Origin: Stenotrophomonas ginsengisoli | Lineage (GTDB): Bacteria; Pseudomonadota; Gammaproteobacteria; Xanthomonadales; Xanthomonadaceae | Assembly (NCBI RefSeq): GCF_001431485.1 | Contig: NZ_LDJM01000004.1 | Coordinates: 25,519 to 89,518, forward strand | Length of the DNA: 64,000 nucleotides | Direction of reading: 5' to 3' | Shown: in pieces, positions 7,715-17,414 of the stretch | How positions within the stretch are numbered: the first letter of the stretch is position 1 | Layout: each line of letters opens with the position of its first letter | Notes under the pieces: model-generated | Told to the model about the DNA's origin: nothing | What the model saw: the letters and a program-made list of their open reading frames with translations, nothing else | The model's database searches: none | Made by a program: the position numbers and the translations under genes

Positions 7715-8997
7715 CCGATCACGATGGCGTGGTTTTCCAGCTCGCGCGAGGGGCCGGCCGGGGTGTCCAGCGGCTGCTTGTGCGGGTTGGATTCGGGATG
7801 GCGCTTCTGCCAGCGGTCCAGCTGGCCGAACACGAACGGGTTGAGCAGGATGGAGATCAACGCACCGGCCAGGACCAGGGCCTGGCCCTCGGGGGGCAGG
7901 ATCTTCAAGGCCACGCCGAGGCCGGCGATGATGAAGGCGAACTCGCCGATCTGCGCCAGCGAGGCGGAGATGGTCAGCGCGGTGGCCTTGGAATGGCCGA
8001 AGGCGCGCACGATGAAGAACGCCGCGGCCGATTTGCCGAACATGATGATTGCCGCGGTGGCCAGCACCTGCCACGGGTGTTCGACCAGGATCATCGGGTT
8101 GAACAGCATGCCCACCGAGACGAAGAACAGCACCGCGAAGGCGTCACGCAGCGGCAGCGAGTCATTGGCGGCCTTGTGGCTGAGCTCGGACTCGTTGAGC
8201 ATCATCCCGGCAAAGAACGCGCCCAGGGCGAAGGACACGCCGAACAGCGCGGCCGCGCCGAAGGCCACGCCCAGGGCAATGGCCAGCACCGACAGGGTGA
8301 ACAGCTCGCGCGAGCCGGTGCCGGCGATCTTTTCCAGGATCCACGGAATCACCCGGCGCCCGACCACCAGCATCAGGACGACAAACGCGCCCAGCTTGAG
8401 GAAGGTGATGCCGATGGAGGTGAGCACACTGCCCACGCTGTGGCTCTGGCCGGCCGCTTCCGGGCCGAACACCTCGGCGATCACCGGCATCATCACCAGG
8501 GCGATGACGCAGGCCAGGTCTTCCACGATCAGCCAGCCCACCGCGATCTTGCCGCGGGTGGTTTCCAGCAGGCGGCGTTCTTCCATCGCCCGCAGCAGCA
8601 CCACGGTGGAGGCGGTGGCCAGGGAGAAGCCGAAGATCAGCCCGTGCAGGTGGGACCAGCCCATCAACTGCGATACGCCCCAGCCCAGCAGGGTGGCGGC
8701 GGTGATCTGGGCAATCGCGCCGGGGATGGCGATGGTCTTGACCGCCATCAGGTCCTTCAGCGAGAAGTGCAGGCCTACGCCGAACATCAACAGCATCACA
8801 CCGATTTCGGCCAGCTGGTTGGCCAGCTCCTGGTCGGCGACAAAGCCGGGGGTGAAGGGGCCGACGAAGATGCCTGCCACCAGGTAGCCGACCAGCGGCG
8901 ACAGGCGCAGGCGGTTGGCGATGGCGCCCAGTACGAAGGCCAGCCCGAGCCCCACAGCGACGATGTTGATCAGGTCGGTGTTGTGCGGCATCGGCAT
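7261..8997 (-). CDS. ybaL: Cation:proton antiporter of the YbaL/Kef (CPA2) family
   Basis: A 578-residue inner-membrane protein. About twelve hydrophobic segments span residues 8-385, containing the family signatures VGYLVAGIFVGPFTPG and GFSLATASTVVLLRAMEE, and FALGAFFAGMMLNESE in the core. A cytoplasmic TrkA-N (RCK) NAD-binding domain follows, beginning HAIVIGYGRVGSELAQVLQ (residue ~415), as in YbaL and KefB/C. It likely exports K+ or Na+ in exchange for protons under nucleotide control. No KefF/KefG ancillary gene is adjacent, which favours YbaL over KefB/C. Start: ATG at 8997; a second ATG lies two codons later. Confidence 0.9.
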   Translation of the reverse strand: MPMPHNTDLINIVAVGLGLAFVLGAIANRLRLSPLVGYLVAGIFVGPFTPGFVADQELANQLAEIGVMLLMFGVGLHFSLKDLMAVKTIAIPGAIAQITAATLLGWGVSQLMGWSHLHGLIFGFSLATASTVVLLRAMEERRLLETTRGKIAVGWLIVEDLACVIALVMMPVIAEVFGPEAAGQSHSVGSVLTSIGITFLKLGAFVVLMLVVGRRVIPWILEKIAGTGSRELFTLSVLAIALGVAFGAAALFGVSFALGAFFAGMMLNESELSHKAANDSLPLRDAFAVLFFVSVGMLFNPMILVEHPWQVLATAAIIMFGKSAAAFFIVRAFGHSKATALTISASLAQIGEFAFIIAGLGVALKILPPEGQALVLAGALISILLNPFVFGQLDRWQKRHPESNPHKQPLDTPAGPSRELENHAIVIGYGRVGSELAQVLQGRNVPVLVIDDNEHHVARAHANGIPAIRGSAAADAVLAEAHPDKAAIAILAIPQPLEAGESLAKLRALNPQLTLLARAHSDAEVKHLLAHGADGAIMAERELAWSLAEMVMATPAFRSTPLPPAQPLQQAPAPGSAA

Positions 8998-9062
8998 CCA
9001 GAAGTTGTGCAGGGGAAGCTGATTCTAGCCTGCCGCAGGTGTATGGCAGGATAAAAACTGTC

Positions 9063-9086
9063 AGTCAATTGGCTGATTTGGCTGAT
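9063..9086 (-). promoter_or_regulatory. Possible promoter/operator region upstream of ybaL
   Basis: On the minus strand TTGACT (complement of 9063-9068) could serve as a -35 element for the antiporter gene, though no good -10 follows at 17 bp. Immediately beside it is a perfect 9-bp direct repeat (TTGGCTGAT at 9069-9077 and 9078-9086), which could be a regulator site. Weak evidence only. Confidence 0.25.
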
Positions 9087-9191
9087 TTTTACCGGTTTTT
9101 GGCGGCCTGCAGCAGGTGGCTGTGGCGATTTTTGGCCAGCACGGGCGGCGTACTGCCCGGCGTTTGCACGCGTTGCCGGCAGCGGCCAGGA

Positions 9192-9222
9192 CACCACGGC
9201 CCCGCAGGGCGGAGCCGTGGTG
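9192..9222 (-). terminator. Hairpin downstream of the TonB-dependent receptor
   Basis: A perfect 9-bp inverted repeat, CACCACGGC at 9192-9200 and GCCGTGGTG at 9214-9222, lies 18 bp past the receptor stop. No T-run follows on the minus strand, so it may be a processing or stability hairpin instead of an intrinsic terminator. Confidence 0.5.
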
Positions 9223-9239
9223 ATCCATTGCGGCAGCGC

Positions 9240-11678
9240 TTACCAGGTGTAGGCGATACGCCCGTAGACATAGGCACCGTTGAAGCCGTATGGCGAGTAA
9301 TTGCTGTACGGGAACATACCGAAGGTGGAGTTGGCGAACAGGCTGCGGTCCGGGTACTGGTCCAGCACGTTGTCGGCACCGACGGTGAGCTTCCACTGCT
9401 GGCTGGGGCGGTAGCTGGCCGAGACGTCCAGCACCCAGTTCGCATCGAAGTTCTGGTCGTTGGCCGCGCCGCTGCTGGGGCGGTTGGTGAAGCTGCCGTA
9501 GCGGGTCGCGGTCAGGCCCAGGTCCCACTTCTGCCCTTTCCAGGTGCCGTTGAGGATGGCCTTGTTGTGCGGGTAGCCCTCCTCGATGCGGCCGATTTCG
9601 TCGCGGGCGATGCGCGAGGGCGACAGCGCGCTGAAGGCCGACCAGGCGGCCGGATCGGCGGCGATGTGGGTGATCTCGGTCTTGCTGTAGCCATAGCTGG
9701 CAGTCAGCTCCAGAGCGCTGGCGGCCAGCGGCTGGGTATAGCTGGCCACCACGTCCACGCCGCGGGTGCGGGTGTCGATGGCATTGGTGAAGTAGTTGAA
9801 CGAGGTCACCCCGTTGATGCCCAGTCCGGCCAGCAGGTCCTGGGCGGCACGCGCGGCGGCCAGGCGCGCCGGCACGCCGGCATTGGCGCTGGCGCTCGGG
9901 TCGATATTCAGCGGCGAGGACAGCACGATGCGGTCATCGATCTCGATCTGGTAGGCATCCACGGTCAGGTACAGGTTCTGGGTCGGCTGCAGCACCAGGC
10001 CCAGGCTGTAGGAGGTGGATTCCTCCTGCTTGAGCGGCTCGGCACCCAGTGCCAACGCCGCGGCGCTGGTGGCCGGGAAGGTGCCGCGCTGGGTGAACAC
10101 GCCGCTGCTGTCCACCGAGCTGGTGATCACCTGATAGTTCTGCTGGGACAGCGAGGGAGCACGGAAGCCGGTGGAGGCGGTGGCACGCAGGGCCACCGCA
10201 TCGGTGAAGGCATAGCGGGCCGACAGCTTGCCGGAGACCGCATCGCCGAAGTCCGAATAATCCTCGTAGCGGGCGGTCAGGCCGGCGGAGAACTTCTCGC
10301 TCAGGTCCGCTTCCAGCCCGGCATACAGGGCGTAGCTGTCGCGGTCGGCATGCACGGCATTTTCGGCGGTGAAACCACCAAAGCCCTGGGCACCACCACC
10401 GATGTAGGAATCCAGCGCGCCGGGCGACTGGTTCCACTTCTCCTGGCGGTATTCAGCGCCGAAGGACAGCGCAGCCGGGTAGGCCAGGCCCAGTTCCAGG
10501 GACTGGGTGAAATCGGCATTGAGCACGTTCTGGGTGTATTCCAGCGCCCCGTCGTGGAAGCGGGTCGGGCTGGCCGCCCCGAGTGAATAGTTGACGCTGT
10601 TGTCGGTGTGGAAATCGATCTTGTTGTAGCCGTAGTTGTAGCTGACATCCCAGGCCAGGCCGCCGGCGGTGCTGCCCTTGAGCCCGGCCAGCAGCGAACG
10701 GTCGCGCGAATCCTGCTGGATCTGCGGCACGAAACCGTCCGGGTAGAACAGCGCGGTCAGCGGGTTGTGGTTGCGCGAGCGGTAGAAGGCGAAGGAGGTG
10801 ATGTCGCGGTTGCTGGCCATGGCCGTGGCATACGCGCTGACGCTATCGGTGATGTTGAAGCGGCCGTTGGCCGAGACGGCGTTGGCCTGCACCTGCGGGT
10901 CGCCGATGATGAAGGTCTTCTGGCCGATGTCCGGATAGTTGCCGGTATTGGGGGCACTGCCCTGGTAGGGGCCGGCGCGGTTGCTGTAGTCCTGGTCGGT
11001 GATCTGCGCGGCCACATGCACGGCGCCACGGCCGTCGGCAAAGCCCACCCCGGCATCGCCGGAGAGCTGGTACTTGTTGCCGTCGCCGGCCGAATACTGG
11101 CCCGCATCCACGGCCAGGCTGCCGCCGCTGGCGGCCCCCTTGAGCACGATGTTGACCACCCCGGCGATGGCGTCCGAGCCGTACTGGGCCGACGCGCCGT
11201 CACGCAGCACTTCCACCCGCTCGATGGCGGCAATCGGGATGGCATTGAGGTCGGTGGCCGAGGAGCCGCGGCCGATGCTGCCGTTGACATTGAGCTGGGC
11301 CGAGCTGTGGCGGCGCTTGCCGTTGACCAGGATCAGCACCTGGTCCGGTGACAGGCCGCGCAGCTGGGCCGGGCGGATGCCGCTGGTGCCATCGGTCAGG
11401 GCCGGGCGCGGAAAGTTCAGCGAGGGCAGGGCGCGGGCCAGGGCGGTGGCCAGCTCGCCGGTGCCGGTGGCGGTGAGCGCCTCCGGGGTGATGATGTCGA
11501 TGGGCGACTGCGACTGTGCCACGGTGCGTTCGGCAACCCGGGTGCCGGTGACGATCAGGGTGTCCAGGGTGCGCGCGCTGGCCCCAGCGGCCGGGGTGTC
11601 CTGGGCCTGGGCGGTGATGGCCGGACCGGCCAGGGCCAGTGCGATGGCGGCGCAAAGCGTATGGGTCTTGCGGTTCAT
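9240..11678 (-). CDS. TonB-dependent outer-membrane receptor
   Basis: An 812-residue protein with a signal peptide cleaved after AQAQ (~25). A plug domain follows with LDTLIVTGTRVAERT as the TonB-box region and VEVLRDGASAQYGSDAIAGV near residue 155. The rest is a 22-stranded barrel ending in the aromatic IAYTW needed for BAM recognition. The plug has the RDGASAQYGSDAIAG pattern common in xanthomonad receptors, but the ligand (siderophore, heme, vitamin or carbohydrate) cannot be assigned. No Fur box or neighbouring uptake gene was recognised. The gene is flanked by a 240-bp region on its 5' side shared with the divergent yheS. Confidence 0.93.
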   Translation of the reverse strand: MNRKTHTLCAAIALALAGPAITAQAQDTPAAGASARTLDTLIVTGTRVAERTVAQSQSPIDIITPEALTATGTGELATALARALPSLNFPRPALTDGTSGIRPAQLRGLSPDQVLILVNGKRRHSSAQLNVNGSIGRGSSATDLNAIPIAAIERVEVLRDGASAQYGSDAIAGVVNIVLKGAASGGSLAVDAGQYSAGDGNKYQLSGDAGVGFADGRGAVHVAAQITDQDYSNRAGPYQGSAPNTGNYPDIGQKTFIIGDPQVQANAVSANGRFNITDSVSAYATAMASNRDITSFAFYRSRNHNPLTALFYPDGFVPQIQQDSRDRSLLAGLKGSTAGGLAWDVSYNYGYNKIDFHTDNSVNYSLGAASPTRFHDGALEYTQNVLNADFTQSLELGLAYPAALSFGAEYRQEKWNQSPGALDSYIGGGAQGFGGFTAENAVHADRDSYALYAGLEADLSEKFSAGLTARYEDYSDFGDAVSGKLSARYAFTDAVALRATASTGFRAPSLSQQNYQVITSSVDSSGVFTQRGTFPATSAAALALGAEPLKQEESTSYSLGLVLQPTQNLYLTVDAYQIEIDDRIVLSSPLNIDPSASANAGVPARLAAARAAQDLLAGLGINGVTSFNYFTNAIDTRTRGVDVVASYTQPLAASALELTASYGYSKTEITHIAADPAAWSAFSALSPSRIARDEIGRIEEGYPHNKAILNGTWKGQKWDLGLTATRYGSFTNRPSSGAANDQNFDANWVLDVSASYRPSQQWKLTVGADNVLDQYPDRSLFANSTFGMFPYSNYSPYGFNGAYVYGRIAYTW

Positions 11679-11856
11679 GCAGATACGGCTCCGTTTTCGG
11701 GGAGGACACGCAACAGCCGGACCACGGCCAGAAGCACCGCCGGACGGCCGCGCGCACTACAGCAATCAGGGAAAAACCGGCGGATGTCAAAAATGCTGCC
11801 GCCGGCAACCAATCCGGCCAGCAGCCGGGGCGCGGCGTCCAGTATTGGTTAACGGT

Positions 11857-11862
11857 AGAATC
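11857..11862 (+). promoter_or_regulatory. yheS: Possible -10 element for yheS
   Basis: TAGAAT lies 60 bp upstream of the yheS start in the gap shared with the divergent receptor gene. No convincing -35 is seen, as is usual for xanthomonad promoters. Confidence 0.3.
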
Positions 11863-11922
11863 ACGTCGCAGGAATGCGGCTCATCTGCTCATTCCGTTTC
11901 GTTCTTTGGAAACCACCCTCCC

Positions 11923-13824
11923 ATGATTTCCCTGCGTAATTTCGCCCTTCGCCGCGGTGAGCGGCTGTTGCTGTCCAATGTGGACCTCTCACTGCATGCC
12001 GGCTACCGCGTCGGCGTGGTCGGCCGCAACGGCGCCGGCAAGTCCAGCCTGTTTGCCGCCGTGCGCGGCGAGCTGGAGGCGGACAAGGGCGATGTCTCGC
12101 TGCCCGGCAAGATCCGCATTGCCGATGTGGCCCAGGAAACCCCGGCCCTGCCGGACCGCGCCATTGACTTTGTCCTCGGCGGCGATGACGTGGTGGCGGC
12201 CGTGTTGAAGGAAGAGGCCGAGGCCAACGCCCGCGAAGACTGGGAGGCCGTGGCCAATGCCCACCAGAAGATGGCCGAACTGGGCGCCTATGACGCCGAG
12301 GCACGTGCCGGCAAGTTGCTGCACGGCCTGGGTTTTCCGGCCGACACCCATGACCGCCCGGTGGCGGCGTTCTCCGGTGGCTGGCGCGCGCGCCTGAACC
12401 TGGCCCGCGCGCTGATGATGCCCTCGGACCTGTTGCTGCTGGACGAACCGACCAACCACCTGGATCTGGACGCGGTGTACTGGCTGGAGCAGTGGCTGCT
12501 CAAGTACCCGGGCACCCTGCTGCTGATCTCCCATGACCGTGAATTTCTGGACGTGGTGGCCACCCACACCCTGCACCTGCACGGCGGCACCGCCAAGCTG
12601 TATCCGGGTGGCTATACCGATTTCGAACGTCAGCGTTCCGAGCACCTGCGCCAGCAGCAGATTGCCCACGAGAAGGAACAGGCCGAGCGCGCCCACCTGC
12701 AGAGCTTCATCGACCGCTTCAAGGCCCAGGCCTCCAAGGCCACCCAGGCCCAGAGCCGGATCAAGCGCCTGGCCAAGATGACCGGCACCGAAGCAGTGCG
12801 CGCCGAGCGCGAGTTCCGCATCGAGTTCTCCGAGCCGGCCAAACTGCCGTTCTCGCTGATCCGCCTGAACCATGTCGATGCCGGTTACGGCGCCGATGCG
12901 GTGATCCTGAAGGAAGTGGGCTTCGGCCTGGAGGCCGGCCAGCGCGTCGGCCTGCTCGGGCCCAACGGCGCCGGCAAGACCACCCTGGTCAAGACCATCG
13001 TCGGCGAGCTGGCCCCGCTCACCGGTGAGCGCAGTGCCCACCCGGACCTGCGCATCGGCTACTTTGCCCAGCACACGGTGGAGTCGTTGCGCGAGGGCGC
13101 CACTCCGATGGACCATTTCCGTGACATCGATCCGGACGGGGTGAACCAGAACTTCCGCGATTTCCTGGGCAAGTGGAACTTCGCCGGCGACCGTGCCTTC
13201 GAGCCGGTGGATGGTTTTTCCGGTGGCGAGCGCGCGCGCCTGGCCCTGGCCCTGATTGCCTGGCAGAAGCCCAACGTGCTGCTGCTGGACGAACCGACCA
13301 ACCACCTGGACCTGGAAATGCGCGAGGCCCTGGCCGAAGCGCTGAGCATCTTTGAAGGTGCGATCGTGATGGTGTCCCATGACCGCCATCTGATCGGTCT
13401 GGTCTGTGACACCTTCTGGCGTGTGGCCGATGGCGTGGTCGAGCCGTTTGCCGGTGACCTGGACGAATACGCGGCCTGGTTGCGTACCCGTGCTTCGGCC
13501 CAGGGTTCGCGGGCCAAGGCCGAGCGTGATGCCAAGGCCGAAGCCGATGCCAACCGGGCCAAGGCCCCGTCTCCGGCGCCAGCCCCGCCGCCGCCGGTGC
13601 TCAAGAGCGGCAGCCGCAAGCCGGCCAACCCGGTCAAGCTGGCGGCAGCGGAAAAGAAGGTGGCCGAACTGGAAACCCAGCTGGCCGAGCTGGACGCATC
13701 CATGGCCGACCCGGCCGTGTTTGCCGATGCGGCCAAGCTGGCCAGCCTGAGCCAGCAGCGCGAGAACATGGCCCAGAAGCTGGAACAGGCCGAGGCCGAC
13801 TGGCTGGCGATGATTGACGGCTGA
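11923..13824 (+). CDS. yheS: ABC-F family ATPase, YheS type
   Basis: A soluble protein of 633 residues with two ATP-binding domains and no membrane segments, acting on the ribosome as ABC-F proteins do. Domain 1 has GRNGAGKSS and FSGGWRARLNLARAL with LLLDEPTNHLDLDAVYWLE. Domain 2 has GPNGAGKTT, FSGGERARLALALI and LLLDEPTNHLDLEM. The linker carries the P-site tRNA-interaction helices (HLQSFIDRFKAQASKATQ, QSRIKRL). The C-terminal ~110 residues are a Lys/Ala/Pro-rich stretch and a coiled coil (AAAEKKVAELETQLAELDAS), which distinguishes YheS from EttA. Conserved aligned features with E. coli YheS run throughout. It may relieve ribosomes stalled on particular nascent chains. Confidence 0.9.
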   Translation: MISLRNFALRRGERLLLSNVDLSLHAGYRVGVVGRNGAGKSSLFAAVRGELEADKGDVSLPGKIRIADVAQETPALPDRAIDFVLGGDDVVAAVLKEEAEANAREDWEAVANAHQKMAELGAYDAEARAGKLLHGLGFPADTHDRPVAAFSGGWRARLNLARALMMPSDLLLLDEPTNHLDLDAVYWLEQWLLKYPGTLLLISHDREFLDVVATHTLHLHGGTAKLYPGGYTDFERQRSEHLRQQQIAHEKEQAERAHLQSFIDRFKAQASKATQAQSRIKRLAKMTGTEAVRAEREFRIEFSEPAKLPFSLIRLNHVDAGYGADAVILKEVGFGLEAGQRVGLLGPNGAGKTTLVKTIVGELAPLTGERSAHPDLRIGYFAQHTVESLREGATPMDHFRDIDPDGVNQNFRDFLGKWNFAGDRAFEPVDGFSGGERARLALALIAWQKPNVLLLDEPTNHLDLEMREALAEALSIFEGAIVMVSHDRHLIGLVCDTFWRVADGVVEPFAGDLDEYAAWLRTRASAQGSRAKAERDAKAEADANRAKAPSPAPAPPPPVLKSGSRKPANPVKLAAAEKKVAELETQLAELDASMADPAVFADAAKLASLSQQRENMAQKLEQAEADWLAMIDG

Positions 13825-13845
13825 GGCTGCACGCGGCAGTCCAGG

Positions 13846-13867
13846 CCGGCATGCGCAGGCATGCCGG
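13846..13867 (+). terminator. Hairpin after yheS
   Basis: CCGGCATGC and GCATGCCGG pair around a gcag loop, 21 bp after the yheS stop. There is no T-run. It separates yheS from the kinase gene and would sequester the upstream in-frame ATG at 13861. Confidence 0.45.
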
Positions 13868-13917
13868 TCCGGGCCCGGATGGACATATCAAGGGCGATGC
13901 CCACAGGGGGAGGGCAG

Positions 13918-16689
13918 GTGGAGCAGGACAACTGGCAACAGGTCAGGCAGCTGTTTGACCTCGTGTGTGACCTGCCTGCCGAGCACTGGGAGGCGCGCCT
14001 GAACCACCTGAGCAACGATGCCCAGGTGATCGCCCAGACCCTGCGCCTGTTGCAGGCGCAGACCCTGGAGCTGGGCGCGGTGCGCGAGCAGATCGGGCGT
14101 CTGATCAGCCAGGTGGACCAGGCCGAGCTGGGCCCGGGCGACCGGATCGGCCCCTGGCAGTTGCAGCAGTGCCTTGCCCGCGGCGGCATGGGCATGGTGT
14201 TCCTGGCGCAGCGTGCCGATGGCATGTACCAACAGCAGGTGGCGATCAAGCTGCTGCCGGGCATGTGCGATGAGCGGGCGGCGGCTGGACTGGTGGCGGA
14301 ACGGCGCATCCTGGCCTCGTTGCAGCATCCGCAGATTGCCCGCCTGTATGACGGTGGCACCACCCCGGCCGGGCAACCGTATCTGGTGATGGAATACATC
14401 CAGGGCCAGCCGCTTGACCAATGGTGCGAGGATCGTCGATTGGGCCTGGATCAGCGTCTGCAGCTGATGTTGGTGATCTGCCAGGCCGTACAGGAAGCGC
14501 ACGCCCGCCTGGTCCTGCATTGCGATATCAAGCCGGCCAACATCCTGATCCGGGAGGACGGACAGCCGGTATTGCTGGATTTCGGCGTGGCCCATTTGCT
14601 GGAAGGTGCCGGCAGTGCTGAGCGTATGGCCTGCTGCACCCCGGCCTATGCCGCACCGGAATTGCTGCAGGGACAACACCTGGCCGACACGCGCAGCGAT
14701 GTGTTCTCGCTGGGGGTGCTGCTGGGAGAATTGTTGAGCGGTGTGGCCAGCGGGCGAGGGCTGGACAGTTGGGCGAGCGATGTACCGGCACCCAGCCAGC
14801 AGGCGGCGGCCAGCTGCCGCTGGCGCGCGCAGCTGCGCGGCGACCTGGATGCCATCGTGGCCCGTGCCTGTGCCCTGGAGCCGGATCAGCGCTATCCCTC
14901 GGTAGCCGCACTGGGACGTGACCTGGAGGCATGGCGGCAGCGCCGCCCGGTCAGTGCCCGTGGCGGCGGCATGTTCTATCGCGGCCAGCGCTGGTTGCAG
15001 CGCAACTGGAAGTGGTGGCTGCTGCTGCTCGGCCTGGTGGCCCTGGTGGCCGGCTTTGTCTGGCAGCTGGAGCAGCAGCGGCAGCGGGCGCAGCAGCAGG
15101 CGCGTATCGCTGAAGAGGTGTCCCGCTTCCTGGTCGATGCGTTTGATGCGGCCAACCCGCGCAAGGGCAGCCTGCCCAGTTACGGGCAGATCACCGCCAG
15201 ACAGGTCCTCGATGCCAGTGCCCAGCGTATGCAACAGCAGACATGGACAGACGTGGCAGTAAAGGCGCGCCTGCAGGCCACTCTGGCACAGGCCTACCAG
15301 AATATCGGCCTGGGCAGCCAGGCAGCTGAGCTCTATGAGCAGGCAGTGCCGGTCCTGCTCGAGCACGATGATGGGCGCAACACCGAGGCCCTGGTTCCGG
15401 TACTCAACGAGTACGCCACCCTGCTGGCCAACAAGCAACAGGGAGAACGGGCAGAAGGGCTGGCCCGGCAGGCACTGGCGCTGTTGGGCAGCGAGCAGCT
15501 TCTGCTCAGGGCCCGCAGTTACAACTCGCTGGGTCTGGCTTTGTCTGCGCAACGCCGGTTTGATGCCTCTTCGCAGGCATTCGCTACTGCCATGGCCTTG
15601 CATCAGCGCAATGGCAGCGGCGTGCTGAGCATTGCGATGATCCTGCAGAACACGGCATTGATGGAGCTGGAGCGAGGTGATTACGCCCGCGCGGCATCGC
15701 TGCTGCAGCAGGCTGGGGCGTTGCGCCTGCCTCTGGGCAAGCAGACTTCGGAGTGGTGGGGCGGGCAGTACCTGTTGTTGAGGGCAATGGCAGCGCAAGG
15801 GCGCTATGACGATGCATTGGCCATTGCTCAAGAGCTGGATGTGTTGCTTGAGCCGCTGTACGGGCCACACAGTGACCGACGTGCCGAGCTGGACAATGAG
15901 TTGGCCGGCATCCTGCAGGACAGTGGGCGTTATGGCCCGGCAGCCGAGCGTTATGCCCGGGTCCTGGCCCATTACACCCGCATGGGGGACGGGCAAAGCA
16001 TGGATGTTGCGCGCACGCTCAACAACATGGCGACACTGCAACAGGCGCAGGGTGATTGGAACCAGGCCATCTCCCTGTATCGACAGTCGTTGCAGTTGCG
16101 TCGTGCGCTACTGGGTCCCCAGGTCCCACAGGTATGGCAGGTGGAGACCAACCTGGCGCGGCTTCTGCTTGCCCGCGGGGATCGGCAAGAGGCGGCATCA
16201 CTGTTGGAAAATGCCGCTTCCGGCTGGCGTCAGCGTGTGCCTGCTGATCACCCGCAGCGCCTGCTTACAGCACTGGCGCAGGCGCAGCATGCCCTGGCCA
16301 CAGGAAACATGTCGGCAGCAACGGCCTACATCGGACAGGTCGCTGGGCAGCTCCCGGTTGATGATCTACGGGTGGAACGGCGTTATCTGGAGACGGTGGC
16401 AAGACAACAGCAGTTGATGGGCGATTGGTCGGCAGCGGTGGGCACGCAAACCAAGCTGTTGGATTTGTACACGGCACAGAATGGCGCCGATTCGGTGCAG
16501 GCCGCAGAACAGCAGGTGGCATTGGCCTTGATTCATGCGCGTTCCGGTCAGTGTGCCCTTGCCCGGTCGTTGGCCCGGGAGGCGATGCCCCACCTGCAGC
16601 AACACCATGCGGCGAGCCGAATACTGCAGCAGGCCAGACATCTGGCCGGCAACGGTTCGTCAGGCTGTGCAGGCGCCTTGCTTGAATGA
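13918..16689 (+). CDS. Membrane-anchored Ser/Thr protein kinase with TPR sensor domain
   Basis: A protein of 923 residues. It has an N-terminal ~75-residue helical segment, then a protein kinase domain (~77-335) with Gly loop ARGGMGMVF, VAIK lysine 111, catalytic loop HCDIKPANIL (201-210) and DFG at 221-223. One transmembrane helix (WKWWLLLLGLVALVAGFVW, ~373) precedes an extracytoplasmic ~500-residue TPR array. The HRD arginine is cysteine, so it is a non-RD kinase. The layout matches PknS-type kinases paired with ECF43 sigma factors; the only such sigma factor here is 17.7 kb away (34389). GTG at 13918 was chosen because GGGGGAGGGCAG precedes it; an ATG at 13861 would start inside a hairpin. 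Confidence 0.9.
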   Translation: MEQDNWQQVRQLFDLVCDLPAEHWEARLNHLSNDAQVIAQTLRLLQAQTLELGAVREQIGRLISQVDQAELGPGDRIGPWQLQQCLARGGMGMVFLAQRADGMYQQQVAIKLLPGMCDERAAAGLVAERRILASLQHPQIARLYDGGTTPAGQPYLVMEYIQGQPLDQWCEDRRLGLDQRLQLMLVICQAVQEAHARLVLHCDIKPANILIREDGQPVLLDFGVAHLLEGAGSAERMACCTPAYAAPELLQGQHLADTRSDVFSLGVLLGELLSGVASGRGLDSWASDVPAPSQQAAASCRWRAQLRGDLDAIVARACALEPDQRYPSVAALGRDLEAWRQRRPVSARGGGMFYRGQRWLQRNWKWWLLLLGLVALVAGFVWQLEQQRQRAQQQARIAEEVSRFLVDAFDAANPRKGSLPSYGQITARQVLDASAQRMQQQTWTDVAVKARLQATLAQAYQNIGLGSQAAELYEQAVPVLLEHDDGRNTEALVPVLNEYATLLANKQQGERAEGLARQALALLGSEQLLLRARSYNSLGLALSAQRRFDASSQAFATAMALHQRNGSGVLSIAMILQNTALMELERGDYARAASLLQQAGALRLPLGKQTSEWWGGQYLLLRAMAAQGRYDDALAIAQELDVLLEPLYGPHSDRRAELDNELAGILQDSGRYGPAAERYARVLAHYTRMGDGQSMDVARTLNNMATLQQAQGDWNQAISLYRQSLQLRRALLGPQVPQVWQVETNLARLLLARGDRQEAASLLENAASGWRQRVPADHPQRLLTALAQAQHALATGNMSAATAYIGQVAGQLPVDDLRVERRYLETVARQQQLMGDWSAAVGTQTKLLDLYTAQNGADSVQAAEQQVALALIHARSGQCALARSLAREAMPHLQQHHAASRILQQARHLAGNGSSGCAGALLE

Positions 16690-16716
16690 GTGCCTTGCAC
16701 AAGGCACAGTTCAAGC

Positions 16717-17382
16717 ATGAACAAAAACCTGCTGACCCTGGCCAGTGCTGCATTGGCCCTCTCGCTGGCGGCCTGTGCCGACAATACGTCTGCCCCGGCC
16801 ACAGGCACTGCTGCCCCGGCTGCTGCCGGCGCTGCGTCCCGGGCTGCCGCCCCGGCTGATGCCTTCCTGGCCGCACTGGCCTCGGAGTGTGGCAAGGCCT
16901 TTGCCGGCCGCATCGTGGCCAACGAACCGGCCACCGGCCAGCCCGATGCCTTCGAAGGCAAGGCGCTGATCATGCATGTGCGCGGCTGTGACAAGCCGGC
17001 CGAGGAGCTGCGCGTGCCGTTCCACGTCGGTGATGACCACTCCCGGACCTGGGTGATCACCCGTACCGATGGCGGCCTGCGCTTGAAGCACGACCACCGC
17101 CATTCCGATGGCAGCGAGGATGTGCAGACCATGTATGGCGGCGACAGCGTGGCTGCCGGTACGGCCATTCGCCAGGAGTTTCCGGTGGATGCCTACAGCA
17201 TCGAGCTGTTCGAGCGCGAAGGCCTGCAGCAGTCCACCAGCAATAGCTGGGCGATGGAGATCGAGCCGGGCAAGCGCTTCCTCTATGAACTGTCACGTCC
17301 CAGCGGCCGTCTGTTCCAGGTCGAGTTCGACCTGAGCCAGCCGGTGGCGCTGCCGCCGGCACCCTGGGGCGCGCAGGACTGA
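16717..17382 (+). CDS. Putative lipoprotein of unknown function
   Basis: A 221-residue protein with signal peptide MNKNLLTLASAALALSLAAC, where LAAC is the lipobox, then an Ala-rich linker to about residue 45 and a globular domain. The domain has two cysteines (ASECGKAF and HVRGCDKP), which may pair, and an acidic/His-rich stretch KHDHRHSDGSEDVQTMYGG. I do not recognise the family. The start at 16717 gives the signal peptide at the N-terminus; nine upstream in-frame codons are excluded. It follows the kinase by 27 bp and may be co-transcribed with it. Confidence 0.8.
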   Translation: MNKNLLTLASAALALSLAACADNTSAPATGTAAPAAAGAASRAAAPADAFLAALASECGKAFAGRIVANEPATGQPDAFEGKALIMHVRGCDKPAEELRVPFHVGDDHSRTWVITRTDGGLRLKHDHRHSDGSEDVQTMYGGDSVAAGTAIRQEFPVDAYSIELFEREGLQQSTSNSWAMEIEPGKRFLYELSRPSGRLFQVEFDLSQPVALPPAPWGAQD

Positions 17383-17414
17383 AGTCCTCTGCCGGGGCAA
17401 CTGCCGGCCAGAAC

